A stretch of 64,000 nt of DNA. Source: Siniperca chuatsi. Lineage: Eukaryota; Chordata; Actinopteri; Centrarchiformes; Sinipercidae. The stretch spans positions 3,110,001-3,174,000 of the forward strand of contig NC_058043.1 in assembly GCF_020085105.1 (NCBI RefSeq). Direction: 5' to 3'. Made by a program: the position numbers and the translations under genes. Below, piece after piece: positions 1 through 10,820 of the stretch. Numbering within the stretch: position 1 is the stretch's first letter; every line of letters starts with the position of its first letter. The notes beneath the pieces are model-generated. The model made no database searches. It saw only the letters and a list, made by a program, of their open reading frames with translations, and was not told where the DNA came from.

Positions 1-2375
1 GCATCTCTTAATACAATTCAACAACTAGCTGATAAACAAGGAAATGTAAAGGAAAGATAAGTTGATTGGTTGTAGACTGACTTTATTTTCTGTGCATAAT
101 TCCTTGAATCGTTGACCAGGGTATTCCTGCACTTGGGAAAAATATGAAAATAAGAATATTTCACACATTCAAAGTTTAAATTTGCGGTATGAATCTAAAC
201 ATAACTTTAAAATTCAACTTATTACACACTATGTAGTCTGTATAAATGTACTTATGTTGTATGTAAACCTATCTATGTTCTGGAGGCACACATAACGCAC
301 ACGCTGTGTTAACACATTTTCTCTTGGGGGACAATAAAATCTATCCAAAATATTTTTAAATGTTCCTCTTCAACAGAGGCTTGCAGGATCCTCAAATCAT
401 GTCCATGAATTCCTCATCTTATGGCTTTAACGTGTCGAGTGGTCCGAGTTATCGAGACTCTTTCAGCACAGCTGTGGCCAAAAATGTGATTATTCTGGCT
501 CTTGGTCTTATCATCAACTATATCAATGGCACCCTGATTCACACCTTCAGAAAACACCAGGTCAGAATGCTTTATCATTGTTTTCATTATTACTATCACA
601 ATCATTACTGTTGATATTATCAAGATCATTATTATTATTCAATTATCAGTTATTATTATTAGTGGAAGACTACGACAACTGGGTACTACAATTTCATTTA
701 TCGAGAGGGCAGAGGTCCTTATGTGGTCAGTTAAGAGCAGGTATCCCACCGCTGGCAACTGAGGCAGACAGATATAAAAGGTATTCCTGAAGAGCAGTGT
801 TTGTGATCTTGATGTTGTTCAGGATGAATTTAATTTTGTGTTCCATTGCCCTATGTACTGTTATTTGAGTTACCTATTTGAAAAAAGTCTGCTGAAGAAT
901 CCTAATTTGTTTTGGTTGTCTGAAGGTGATATGTTCAGCTGGCTCTTTAATTAATTAGGATATTTTAGTCTTCGCAAGATTTATAGAGATGGCAACTAAT
1001 AGGACATTTCTGTCGAGGAAACTGAATGTTTTGAAATGTCCTTTTTGAGTTTGTGGAACTGTTTATTATGATTTGTCATGTGGCCATCCTGTTTGTCATT
1101 GCTGTCTTCTAAGCCAGTATGGTCTGGGCATCATATGGTGCAGGACACTCAGATAAACAAATCAATCAATCAATCAATCAATCAAGTAGAAAACAGAAAT
1201 GGATGAATTAAAGTAATAAAGAATGATGAGATGTTTTAACTGACTGCTTCCTTTCTTTTCCTCTCCTCTCCTTCAGATATTTTATGTGAATCCCCGTTAC
1301 ATCCTATTCATCCACCTGGTGGTGAACGATATGATCCAGCTTACTACAACAATCTGCCTGTTTGTCTTCAGTTATATTTTCTACAAAATTAATGTTTCCC
1401 TTTGTTTCCTCATTATTACCTGTGCTGTCTTCACCACCCTCAACACTCCATTAAATTTAGCTGTCATGGCAGTGGAGTGCTACATTGCTATTTGTTTACC
1501 ACTGCGACACACTGACTTGTGTACAATCAAAAGAACATATATTCTGATTGGATGGATTTGGGCCATGAGTGTGGTCTCAACCCTGCCAGATGTGTTTATT
1601 ATTCTGGCAACAGAGCCTGTAGAGTTTTATTATTCCACAATTTTTTGTGAATTGAATAACCTGTTCCGACACCCTATACACCTGAAAAAGAGGGATGTTT
1701 CCTACATAATTTACCTAATTGGTGTTTGGCTCACACTCTTCTACACTTACTTCAAGATCTTCTTTGCTGCTATAAAAGCTAAAGCAGCTAAATCAGCTGA
1801 TGGACATGCAAAGAAGGCCAGGAATACAATCCTGCTCCATGGTTTTCAGCTGCTGTTGTGTATGCTAACATATGTAGCCCATATCTTAGAAAGGGCTCTG
1901 GTGTACTGGTTTCCTAAACATTATGTACATTTAATCTTTGTTAGCTATATCATCATCCAGATCCTTCCCAGGTTTGTCAGTCCTATTGTGTACGGGCTAC
2001 GAGACAAGACATTTAGACAGCATTTGAAAAAGTATCTGCTGTGTACAGTGAGAGTAAGCGTCAAACCATGGACTGAAGCGAAACAAACTAGTTAGATTGA
2101 AAAATCTTTTAGTATTTCCATTTGTGAATGCCACTGAGGACAAAGGTTATGACATTTCAGTATGAAAGTACACTAGTACAAATTGAGTACACAACACTGT
2201 GCTTTGCTGGAGTTTGATGAATTTAGATTATGCCCTCCTACTATATTAAGCACCACAAGCATTGCAGTTTGCAAATTCATTGCCTTAAAAATTTCCGGCT
2301 GTCTGAAAGCACCTTAACTCTTTACCAACTCCAATAGATCATGTTGGAAAAGTCTGGGGCTCACCAAAGTCATCA
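1..2375. repeat. Tandem duplication unit, first copy (contains OR-A)
   Basis: This stretch matches 7635-9986 almost base for base, including the 5' flank, both coding exons, the intron with its (CAAT)n tract and the first ~280 bases after the stop. Differences are scattered single bases and a few short indels. The left edge runs off the window. The right edge falls inside a dispersed repeat near 2375 (second copy near 9986), after which the two sequences diverge. The period is about 7.63 kb. The near-identity of intron and flanks points to a recent copy or to gene conversion. Confidence 0.93.
399..2095 (+). CDS. Odorant receptor 131-2-like GPCR, gene A (2 coding exons)
   Basis: This is a seven-transmembrane rhodopsin-like chemoreceptor of the teleost or131-2 type, expected in the ciliary membrane of olfactory neurons. 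Coding exons are 399-560 and 1277-2095, with a phase-0 GT-AG intron after FRKHQ, giving about 326 residues. The N-terminus carries NSS and NVS glycosylation sites. TM1 is in exon 1. Exon 2 starts IFYVNPRYILFIHLVVND and contains the TM3 end MAVECYIAIC, the TM6 start [13 protein letters not shown] and the TM7 motif SPIVYGLRDKTFR. ATG 399 was chosen because a pyrimidine-rich acceptor (TTCCTCTTCAACAG) ends just upstream; ATG 405 is the alternative, and ATG 360 lies before the acceptor. The usual Arg of the E/DRY motif is Cys here. A polyadenylation signal AATAAA lies at 2950. The ligand is unknown. Confidence 0.9.
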
Positions 2376-2660
2376 GGTTTTATCCTCTGGGCATAAGGGA
2401 TATATGTACCAAATTATATGAATCCATCCAACAGTTGTTGAGACATTTCACAAAAAAATACAGTGAACCTCAATGTGGCACTACAGGAAAAGTCAGGGGA
2501 TCACCAAAAGCAGTAGGATTCATCCTCTGGGGATCATGAATGTGTACAAAATTTCAAGGCAATCCATCATATAGGTGTAGAGATATTTTAGTCTGAGGAA
2601 AACATTTTGGACCAGCCGACAGACCGGCCCACATTTCCATCATTTGAGCCATGCAGCTAG
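2341..2660. repeat. Dispersed teleost repeat (related to 56395-56830)
   Basis: The text contains two diverged versions of the same phrase: AGTCAGGGGATCACCAAA, then a TTCATCCTCTGGGG-like word, an 'accaaatt…caatccat' stretch and a 'gttgagatatttta' stretch, ending near GCCATGCAGCTAGCATG. The same phrase, with GTTGTCGAGATATTTTAGCC and a 'gctagcacggctg' end, occurs at 56650-56830. This is a widespread kind of fish repeat; I cannot assign a superfamily. The end of the OR-A/OR-B duplication falls inside it. Confidence 0.6.
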
Positions 2661-3739
2661 CATGAATGATCTTTGGCTACAGACACCGTCTTGAAAAGAG
2701 CACTTTAACAGGACAACAGCTAATTTCATTAACAACATTTAAGAATAAACGGCAATTATTTATAACCAGTATGTCTCCCATTAAGGATTAAAGAAGAATA
2801 TAGAGGAAAAACTGTTATTACACTCATTGTCCAATTCCTGGCCACTGTGTTTTCATTGCAATGAAATTGTTGTAAGAATATTGTATTGTCACAATGTCAA
2901 AGACATATATCTGTTTTAGTTACTGTGTATTAATTGAAATTATGTTTGAAATAAACAGATATGTATTGTTTAATTAAAACAGAGTGATTTTATGTTTCAT
3001 CTGTTTTCCATTTGGTGAGTTTATAAAACCTCATTTCAGCAACGTCTTCGGTTTGGATTATTACATGAAACATTTTCCAAGCACTTAAAATAAGCTTTAC
3101 ATGCCTAAACGGTAAAAGCAAGACACACAACTTCATTCGTATACTCTTATTATTATTGATGTTGTTTGCTCCAACATCCTGAACCTATCTTCTTGAATCT
3201 TCACTGAAACTTGAACATGTTGGGAGTAATAACGTTTCAAATTTTTAGTACCACAATTTCTACTTTTCATACAAAATGTATGCATCAAAATGTTGACAAA
3301 CTCCTCTCTCTCTCATATATCACATTTTAAGATAGGACTGACTGTTTTTGTCCTCAAAGGAAAAGGAGAGCCATTCAAGTATCTCTTTAACTTACACGAG
3401 TGCTTTCATCACTTACACTTTCACCGACACTTCAGCTGTTTTCAGTTACATGTCAACTGACACGTGTAAATCGATTTTTTCAACTGACAGTTCAACTCCT
3501 TTGAGATCTTACACCTTAACTGCCTTTTAACTGCAGTAAGTGCTTACATACCAGCTGATATTTCAACTGCACACTTTCTGAAGCGCACAACTCTAGGGCT
3601 ATACAGTTCTGAGCAGAGCAGGTGACGCCTGCTATAGGTATGCTTTCCACAGCATAGAAAGCAGAGTGGAAGGTCTGAATCACCAGAGACTCTGAATTTC
3701 TTGAAGGAAAATTCTGATATATTTCAACCTGGTGTATTC
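2661..3739. other. Intergenic, no gene seen
   Basis: This is AT-rich sequence with a polyadenylation signal at 2950-2955 that could serve OR-A. From about 3360 to 3560 there is a loosely repetitive stretch built on ACTTACAC and TTCAACTGACA words. I see no credible coding exon. Confidence 0.5.
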
Positions 3740-3985
3740 CCCATAAATGTGGCCATTGGGAAAACGAGGTCACAAGCAAAACAACCTATGTCGGGACAAG
3801 CTGATTGCTGCTTCCTCCCATAATCGACAACAAGCTCCCTGGTTTTGCTGACATTCACTAAGAGGTTGTTGGCCTTGCACCAGAGCGAAAGCTCCCTCAC
3901 CTCTTCCAGGTAGGCCGTCGCATCACTGTAGCTGATCCGGCCCATCATGATTGTGTCAACAGTAAAACTGACCACAAATTACCAG
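3740..3985 (-). mobile_element. Rex1/CR1-type LINE fragment (reverse transcriptase piece)
   Basis: On the minus strand this reads as the piece just after the catalytic DD of a fish Rex1/CR1-like reverse transcriptase: residues such as ISYSDATAYLEEVRELSLWC, then NVSKTRELVVDYGRKQ. Only about 80 codons remain, truncated at both ends. It abuts the 3' end of L2 copy A in the same orientation, which suggests insertion next to, or recombination with, that element. Confidence 0.7.
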
Positions 3986-5742
3986 TGCCAGATATGCCCA
4001 CCCAGTGCCTCAGTCTATCTAAAAGATGATGATTATCAATTGTGTCAAAGGCAGCATTTAAGTCCAGCAGCACAAGAATTGAACACATGCCTGCGTCTGC
4101 ATTCATTAAAAGGTCATTAGTGCCAAAACTTCAAAGGTATTATTGTTTTCCACAGCAGCAAGAAGCTGCTTAGATACAAGTTTTTCGAGAATCTTTGAAA
4201 TAAAAGGCAGTTTGGAGATTGGGCGATAGTTATCCAGGAGGGTGGGATCAAGCCCAGGTTTTTTTAGGACAGGCTGGACACAAGCAGTATTAAAGTAGTC
4301 TGGGACGCAGCCAGTAGACAGCGAACTGTTAAAAATAATTAGCAAAGGGGCGCAATACAATCCATAACTTCCAATAAGAACTTAGTTGGGATTTTGTCCA
4401 GAGGGCTGGAGGATACTCTCATAAGAGACATGATGTCTGCGAGTTCAGGTAACAGCAGAAAAATTGCTCAAAGAATCCCTGAGTGGGTGATCCACATCTA
4501 AAAAGGCATGGTTGGCGGGAATACCAGATCTTATTAACTCCACCTGTCCAGCAAAGTGCAAAAGAAACTTTTCACAATCAGCATCACAATCAGCAGGGGC
4601 ACAAGGAGAGGCTGGGTTAACTAACTGATCCACAGTCTTAAACAGGAATCTGGGGTTGTGCAGATGGGCAGAAATAAGTGCAGAGAAATGACATGTTCTT
4701 GCATCCTTCACTGTCCTATTATAAAGGAGTAATAACTCTTTCATAGCCACAAAGTGGACCTGGAGACCTGATTTCTTCCATCTGCTCTTCTATTCTTCTG
4801 CATTTCCTTTTACAGCTTTGAATACTGTCATTTAACCATGGCTGTTTTCTAGTCTTTGGGTTTGGTCTATTTTTCAGAGGACCTATGAGATCTAAGGTAC
4901 AGGTAATTAAAATAATTAACCAAAAGAGCGGGATAATTCAGTACTAGCAGCCTCTAATTCACAGTTCAAAACAATGCATAGGTGATCGGATACAAACATG
5001 TCCCTGATTTCCACAGATGGTATTCTCAGACCCAGACTAAAGGCTAGGTCTGAGGTGTGGCCACGGGAATGAGTTTGGCCAGACGCATGTTGTTGAAAGT
5101 TAAAAGAGTTAGTGATATTTAAAAAATCAGCAGCAAGAGCATTAGAAGAGTCATCAACATGAATATTAAAATCACCACAACGAACAATTCTATCATAATT
5201 TAAAACAAGACTGTATAAAAACTCAGGAGCTCCAACAAGAAGGAGCCAGCTGGTTTAGGGGCCGATAAATAATAGCAAATATGACCTCTGCGAAATTACC
5301 ATAGGAATTTTAAAAGTAGCACTAGAGGGATCCGGGCTCCAAATAGCAGTACTATGATCAGTCCACAAGGGGGAGGTAGTGACAGCAGAGAGTACGTGGC
5401 TGTTTATGGTGGGCAGAGAAGAGAAAGAAGAAGAGCGAGGGGAAACAGGTCATGTAAATAGTCAACTACGTGAGGAGGACAGCACAGCGTGCTGCAGGTT
5501 AGCTGCCAGCATGCGACTACCTGACTTGTTTGGGTGAAGACCATCTCGTGCAAACAAGGAAGAACGATCCCAGAATAAGTTGAAATTGTGAATAAAACCA
5601 ACGTCATGGGTACTGCAGGTAGACTGGAGCCAGGTATGAAGGCTGAGGATCCTGCTAAAACGGCCAATTCCACAAGCCAGTGTAGGAATTGGACCCGAAA
5701 TGAAAACATGCTTTCCACTGCTGTTGAGCAGGTCAATAACAA
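3985..5742 (-). mobile_element. L2-type LINE, fragment A (ORF1 esterase end, endonuclease, RT start)
   Basis: Read on the minus strand from 5742 down: the C-terminal part of an ORF1 SGNH-type esterase domain (FISGPIPTLACGIGRFSRIL … ARDGLHPNKSG) ends with a stop near 5462. The endonuclease domain of ORF2 follows (CGDFNIHVDDSSNALAADFL near 5200, then FVSDHLC near 5000), then the linker ([13 protein letters not shown] near 4620) and the RT start (FISKILEKLVSKQL, DNYRPISKLP near 4200). It is internally deleted: part of the ORF2 start and about 60 bases near 4115 are missing relative to fragment B, and it carries stops and frameshifts. Its 3985-4890 part is a near-copy of 6057-7010. Confidence 0.85.
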
Positions 5743-5744
5743 GG

Positions 5745-7020
5745 ATTTCAGTTTTATTTGAATTGAGCTGAAGAAAATTTATCGACATCCAATTTTTTAT
5801 GTCAGACAGGCAGTCCTGCAGAGAACTCAGCGTACTAAGGTCAGTGGGCTTGACAGGGAGGTACAACTGTGTGTCATCCGCATAACAACAAAAAGAAATA
5901 CCATGTCTGCGGATGACATCACCCAAGGGAAGCATGTAAAAGGAGAACAATATTGGTCCCAGAATTGAACCTTGATATGGGAAAAGGATGACATGAAGTT
6001 ATTAATGCTGACACAGAATTTCCTATTGGACAGATAAGATGAGAACCAGTCTAGTGCAGTGCCAGATATGCCCACCCAGTGCCTCAGTCTATCTAAAAGA
6101 ATGCCATGATCAATTGTATCAAAGGCAGCACTTAAGTCCAACAGCACAAGAATTGAACACATGCCTGCGTCTGCATTCATTAAAAGCTCATTGGTGACTT
6201 TGAGAAAGGCTGTCTCAGTGCTGTGGTGTTGACGAAAGCCAGACTGGAACTTTTCAAAGGTATTATTGTTTTCCACAGCAGCAAGAAGCTGCTTAGATAC
6301 AAGTTTTTCGAGAATCTTCGAAATAAAAGGCAATTTGGAGATTGGGCGATAGTTATCCAGGAGGGTGGGATCAAGCCCAGGTTTTTTTAGAACTGGCTCG
6401 ACACAAGCTGTTTAAAAGAATCAGGGACGCAGCCAGTAGACAGCGAGCTGTTAAAAATAATTAGCAAAAGGGGCGCAATACAATCCATAACTTCCAATAA
6501 AAACTTAGTTGGGATTTTGTCCAGAGGGCTGGAGGACACTCTCATAAGAGACATGATGTCTGCGAGTTCAGGCAGAGTAACAGCAGAAAAATTGCTCAAA
6601 GAATCCCTGAGCGGGTGATCCACATCTAAAAAGGCAGGGTTGGGGGTGATATCAGATCTTATTAACTCCACCTTTCCAGCAAAGTGCAAAAGAAACTTTT
6701 CACAATCAGCGTCACAATCAGCAGGGGCGCAAGGAGAGGCTGGGTTAACTAACTGATCCACAGTCTTAAACAGGAATCTGGGGTTGTGCAGATGGGCAGA
6801 AATAAGTGCAGAGAAATGACATGTTCTTGCATCCTTCACCATCCTATTATAAAGGCATAATAACTCTTTCATGGCCACAAAGTGGACCTGGAGACCTGAT
6901 TTCTTCCATCTGCGTTCTGCTCGTCTGCATTTCTTTTTACAGCTTCGAATACTGTCATTTAACCATGGCTGTTTTCTAGTCTTTGAGTTTGGTCTATTTT
7001 TCAGAGGAGCGATGAGATCT
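5745..7020 (-). mobile_element. L2-type LINE, fragment B (linker plus reverse transcriptase)
   Basis: The minus-strand frames give the RT core of a fish L2 element: [55 protein letters not shown], then [18 protein letters not shown] with the catalytic YADD, and FLQLNSNKTEILVI near 5750. The linker with [19 protein letters not shown] lies at 6878-6640. The frame is broken at least twice. At 5742-5750 the RT C-terminus stops and runs straight into the ORF1 esterase sequence of fragment A, so the A-B junction is chimeric rather than a normal element end. Confidence 0.87.
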
Positions 7021-7420
7021 AAGGTTGAAGTGACATGAGATTGTCAAATTAAGCCAGCTGGAGCAAGAGAGAGCTTTACACCTTGTCTGTATATACTGTA
7101 TGTAATACCTGGTAAAAAAAATGGTGGGGATAGTAGCAAAGAGAACCACACTAAATAAAAAGGAATGCAGTTTTCTCTGAGCAGCCACAACGGCGTCTGA
7201 ACAAAGCAGCGACATCTGTTTCTGTTCTAACGTAACTTTATTGCTCAACCACTGGCACATATTTTAAAATATTTAGATTTGAATAAAGTTATCAGGCAGA
7301 TGTTGTGTCTACACACATGAATTAGTGAGCAGACATTCAGTTTCGGGCCTCCTTACTCATACAGCTGGATATCACGATGACATCATCTATGACATTCTGC
7401 AGGGCTCATGCAACATCCTG

Positions 7421-7497
7421 TTAAATATAAAGGTCATTACTGATTTTAGACTCATTGCATGACAGGTGAATGTGGAGACTGAAGTGTACTGTTTGAG
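7421..7497 (+). promoter_or_regulatory. Candidate promoter and untranslated first exon of OR-B
   Basis: A TATA-like TTAAATATAAAGG at about 7420-7432 is followed about 30 bases on by a candidate start region. Possible donors are GACAG|GTGAAT (7465/7466) and TTTGAG|GTAGGA (7497/7498). The matching acceptor would be CTTCAACAG at about 8013, just before ATG 8039. The equivalent region for OR-A lies outside the window. Inferred from signals only. Confidence 0.4.
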
Positions 7498-7634
7498 GTA
7501 GGAAAGACTTTGATGCTATCACACTGTATTAGTGCAGTATTTTATTATGTTACAGTATTGCAATCATGTTGAACTATATGTGCATATAATGCTCAACACT
7601 GTAACAATGATAACTTTTTTAACTCTGAAATTGA

Positions 7635-9986
7635 GCATCTCTCAATACAGTTCAACAACTAGCTGATAAACAAGGAAATGTAAAGGAAAGATAAGTTGAT
7701 TGGTTGTAGATTGACTTTATTTTCTGTGCATAATTCCTTGAGTCTTTGACCAGGGTATTCCTGCACTTGGGAAAAATATGAAAATAAGAATATTTCACGC
7801 ATTCAAAGTTTAAATTTGCGGTATGAATCTAAACATAACTTTAAAATTAAACAAATTACACACTATGTATTCTGTATAAATGTACTTATGTTGTATGTAA
7901 ACTTATTTATGTTCTGGAGGCACACATAACGCACACTCTTTGTTAACAAATTTTCTCTTGGGGGACAATAAAATCTATCCAAAATATTTTTAAATGTTCC
8001 TCTTCAACAGAGGCTTGCGGGATCCTCAAATCAACTCCATGAATTCCTCATCTTATGGCTTTAACGTGTTGAGTGGTCCGAGTTATCGAGACTCTTTCAG
8101 CACAGCTGTGGCCAAAAATGTGATTATTCTGGCTCTTGGTCTTATCATCAACTATATCAATGGCACCCTGATTCACACATTCAGAAAACACCAGGTCAGA
8201 ATGCTTTATCATTGTTTTCATTATTACTATCACAATCATTACTGTTGATATTATCAAGATCATTATTATTATTCAATTATCAGTTATTATTATTAGTGGA
8301 AGACTACGACAACTGGGTACTACAATTTCATTTATCGAGAGGGCAGAGGTCCTTATGTGGTCAGTTAAGAGCAGGTATCCCACCGCTGGCAACTGAGGCA
8401 GACAGATATAAAAGGTATTCCTGAAGAGCAGCGTTTGTGGTCTTGATGTTGTTCAGGATGAATTTAATTTTGTGTTCCATTGCCCCATGTACTGGGATCT
8501 GAGGAGTCACCTATTTGATTCTGCTGAAGAATCCTAATTTGTTTTGGTTGTCTGAAGGTGATATGTTTAGCTGGCTCTTTAATTAATTAGGATATTTTAG
8601 TCTTAAAAAGATTTATAGACATGGCAACTAATAGGACATTTCTGTCGAGGAAACTGAATGTTTTGAAATGTCCTTTTTGAGTTTGTGGAACTGTTTATTA
8701 TGATTTGTCATGTGGCCATCCTGTTTGTCATTGCTGTCTTCTAAACCAATATGGTCTGGACATCATATGGTGCAGGACACTCAAATAAACAAATCAATCA
8801 ATCAATCAATCAAGTAGAAAACAGAAATGGATGAATTAAAGTAATAAAGAATGATGAGATGTTTTAACTCACTGCTTCCTTTCTTTTCCTCTCCTCTCCT
8901 TCAGATATTTTATGTGACTCCCCGTTACATCCTATTCATCCACCTGGTGGTGAACGATATGATCCAGCTTACTACAGCAATCTGCCTGTTTGTCTTCAGT
9001 TATATTTTCTACAAAATTAATGTTTCCCTTTGTTGCCTCATTATTACCTGTGCTGTCTTCACCACCCTCAACACTCCATTAAATTTAGCTGTCATGGCAG
9101 TGGAGTGCTACATTGCTATTTGTTTACCACTGCGACACACTGACTTGTGTACAATCAAAAGAACATATATTCTGATTGGATGGATTTGGGCCATGAGTGT
9201 GGTCTCAACCCTGCCAGATGTGTTTATTATTCTGGCAACAGAGCCTGTAGAGTTTTATTATTCCACAATTTTTTGTGACTTGAATAACCTGTTCCGACAC
9301 CCTATACACCTGAAAAAGAGGGATGTTTCCTACATAATTTACCTAATTGGTGTTTGGCTCACACTCTTCTACACTTACTTCAAGATCTTCTTTGCTGCTA
9401 TAAAAGCTAAAGCAGCTAAATCAGCTGATGGACATGCAAAGAAGGCCAGGAATACAATCCTGCTCCATGGTTTTCAGCTACTGTTGTGTATGCTAACATA
9501 TATAGCCCATATCTTAGAAAGGGCTCTGGTGTACTGGTTTCCTAAACATTTAATCTTTGTTAGCTATATCGTCATCCAGATCCTTCCCAGGTTTGTCAGT
9601 CCTATTGTGTACGGGCTACGAGACAAGACATTTAGAAAGCATTTGAAAAAGTATCTGCTGTGTACAGTGAGAGTAAGCGTCAAACCATGGACTGAAGCGA
9701 AACAAACTATTTAGATTGATAAATCTTTTAGTATTTCCATTTGTGAATGCCACTGAGGACAAAGAGGTTATGACATTTCAGTATGAAAGTACACTAGTAC
9801 AAATTGAGTACACAACACTGTGCTTTGCTGGAGTTTGATGAATTTAGATTATGCCCTCCTACTATATTAAGCACCACAAGCATTGCAGTTTGCAAATTCA
9901 TTGCCTTAAAAATTTCCGGCGCCTTAACTCTTTACCAACTCCAATAGATCATGTTGGAAAAGTCAGGGGCTCACCAAAGTCATCTG
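7635..9986. repeat. Tandem duplication unit, second copy (contains OR-B)
   Basis: Near-identical to 1-2375, collinear with only small indels. The similarity begins at or before 7635 (GAGCATCTCTCAATAC against GCATCTCTTAATAC at position 1) and ends near 9986 within the dispersed repeat. Confidence 0.93.
8039..9714 (+). CDS. Odorant receptor 131-2-like GPCR, gene B (2 coding exons)
   Basis: This is the sister copy of OR-A. Coding exons are 8039-8194 and 8905-9714, with a phase-0 intron after FRKHQ, giving about 321 residues. ATG 8039 (MNSSSYGFN) is the first ATG after the acceptor TTCCTCTTCAACAG. The protein differs from OR-A by a handful of residues and by three missing residues before TM7 (PKHLIF instead of PKHYVHLIF). 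That is an in-frame 9-base indel between short direct repeats. It shares the MAVECYIAIC variant of the E/DRY motif. All receptor landmarks ([40 protein letters not shown]) are intact, so it looks functional. Confidence 0.9.
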
Positions 9987-10051
9987 TGTACAGTTCGGTT
10001 GAATGTTTTTTGGTGCAGACATATTAAAATGATTGTGCATCACTATTGTTG

Positions 10052-10140
10052 TATTCAGAAATCAGAAATACTTTATTGATCGCAGAGGGGAAACTCTTTA
10101 TTGTTACCTGAAGGGCAGGTGCAAATGAAGAAGTCCCAAG
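10052..10140 (-). mobile_element. Rex1/CR1-type LINE 3' tail
   Basis: The plus strand reads TCAGAAATACTTTATTGATC followed by GCAGAGGGGAAACTC, the reverse complement of the familiar fish LINE tail that ends in GATCAATAAAGTATTTCTGA. The same tail occurs in the other orientation at 28505-28559. Only the 3' end remains. Confidence 0.55.
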
Positions 10141-10397
10141 TCTGACAGTAAGTCACTGTACAGAAGCATCAGCCAAATCAATGTATAGTAATGTAATTTT
10201 ATTGTAATTTTATCTAAAATGTTCAGCTTGTAAATAAAATTTATGAGGCATAGTGCACACATAGTGCAATCTGTGTAATTAGTTTCCTTCCCAAATTATA
10301 GGAACGCCCACTTGGAGGGCAAAATAGGGTTATAGGGTAATAGGGAGGGTTTTCTTCTGCTGCCCGCCAGCATTCGAATCTGGTTTGTTTAGCCAAA

Positions 10398-10630
10398 ATG
10401 CTGGATAGCTGTTTGATCGGATGCACTAACCGACAAGAAGACAAGTCTGGGTTGTGCTTCTACAGAATCCAGTCCGAGAAAAAAAAAACCCAGAGAGGAG
10501 GAGATTGTGGATTTCTGCTATTAGAAGTGCCTCCGTCCCTGGGGAAGGCAAAGAATGGCAACCACCAAAGTAACGTTACACACGTCTTTGCAGCGAACAT
10601 TTCATCAAAGGGTTTACCTTTAAGTATTTT
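10398..10630 (+). pseudogene. THAP zinc-finger domain fossil
   Basis: The reading frame from ATG 10398 begins MLDSCLIGCTNRQEDKSGLC and continues FYRIQSEKKK into a run of ten A's. After that the THAP pattern continues in another frame (RRRLWISAIRSA, then RYTRLCSEHFIKG near 10620). This gives the C2CH order of a THAP domain: CLIGC, about 54 residues, then CSEH with HFIKG. The frame changes at the A run and one in-frame stop follows, so it is not a working gene. THAP domains occur in host THAP proteins and in P-element-like and Kolobok-like transposases; which of these applies here is not decidable. Confidence 0.7.
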
Positions 10631-10711
10631 AGTGATTGTATTTTTACGTAATCGTTCTGACATGGTTCGTTTTTGTGAACCAACGCAACCAAATACGCAG
10701 TTAGCTTTTTT

Positions 10712-10820
10712 CAATTAAATTTTATTTATATAGCACCAATTCATAACAGAAGTATCTCATTGCACTTTTCCTATGGAGCAGGTCTAGACCGCACTCTTTA
10801 TAATATTAACGTTGGCGGCA
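10712..10820 (-). repeat. Common teleost repeat tail
   Basis: The plus strand carries TTTTATTTATATAGCACCAA, then TTCATAACAGAAG, ATTGCACTTTTCCTATGGAG and CAGGTCTAGACCGCACTC. This wording recurs widely in fish genomes as the 3' end of a retroposon-like repeat. Only a fragment is present and I do not assign a family. Confidence 0.5.

Noticed and set aside
360-398. Upstream start of OR-A (and 7994 for OR-B) giving MFLFNRG...
   Set aside because: The bases TTCCTCTTCAACAG inside that extension form a good splice acceptor, and the family start MNSSS follows it, so the extension is probably intron.
3348-3530. Ser/Thr-rich small protein at 3348
   Set aside because: It lies in a loosely repetitive stretch with no conserved pattern, no family match and no splice context.
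1-9986. OR-A and OR-B as one assembly artefact
   Set aside because: They differ by many scattered bases, by an in-frame 9-base indel and by different sequence after the shared block, so two real loci are more likely.
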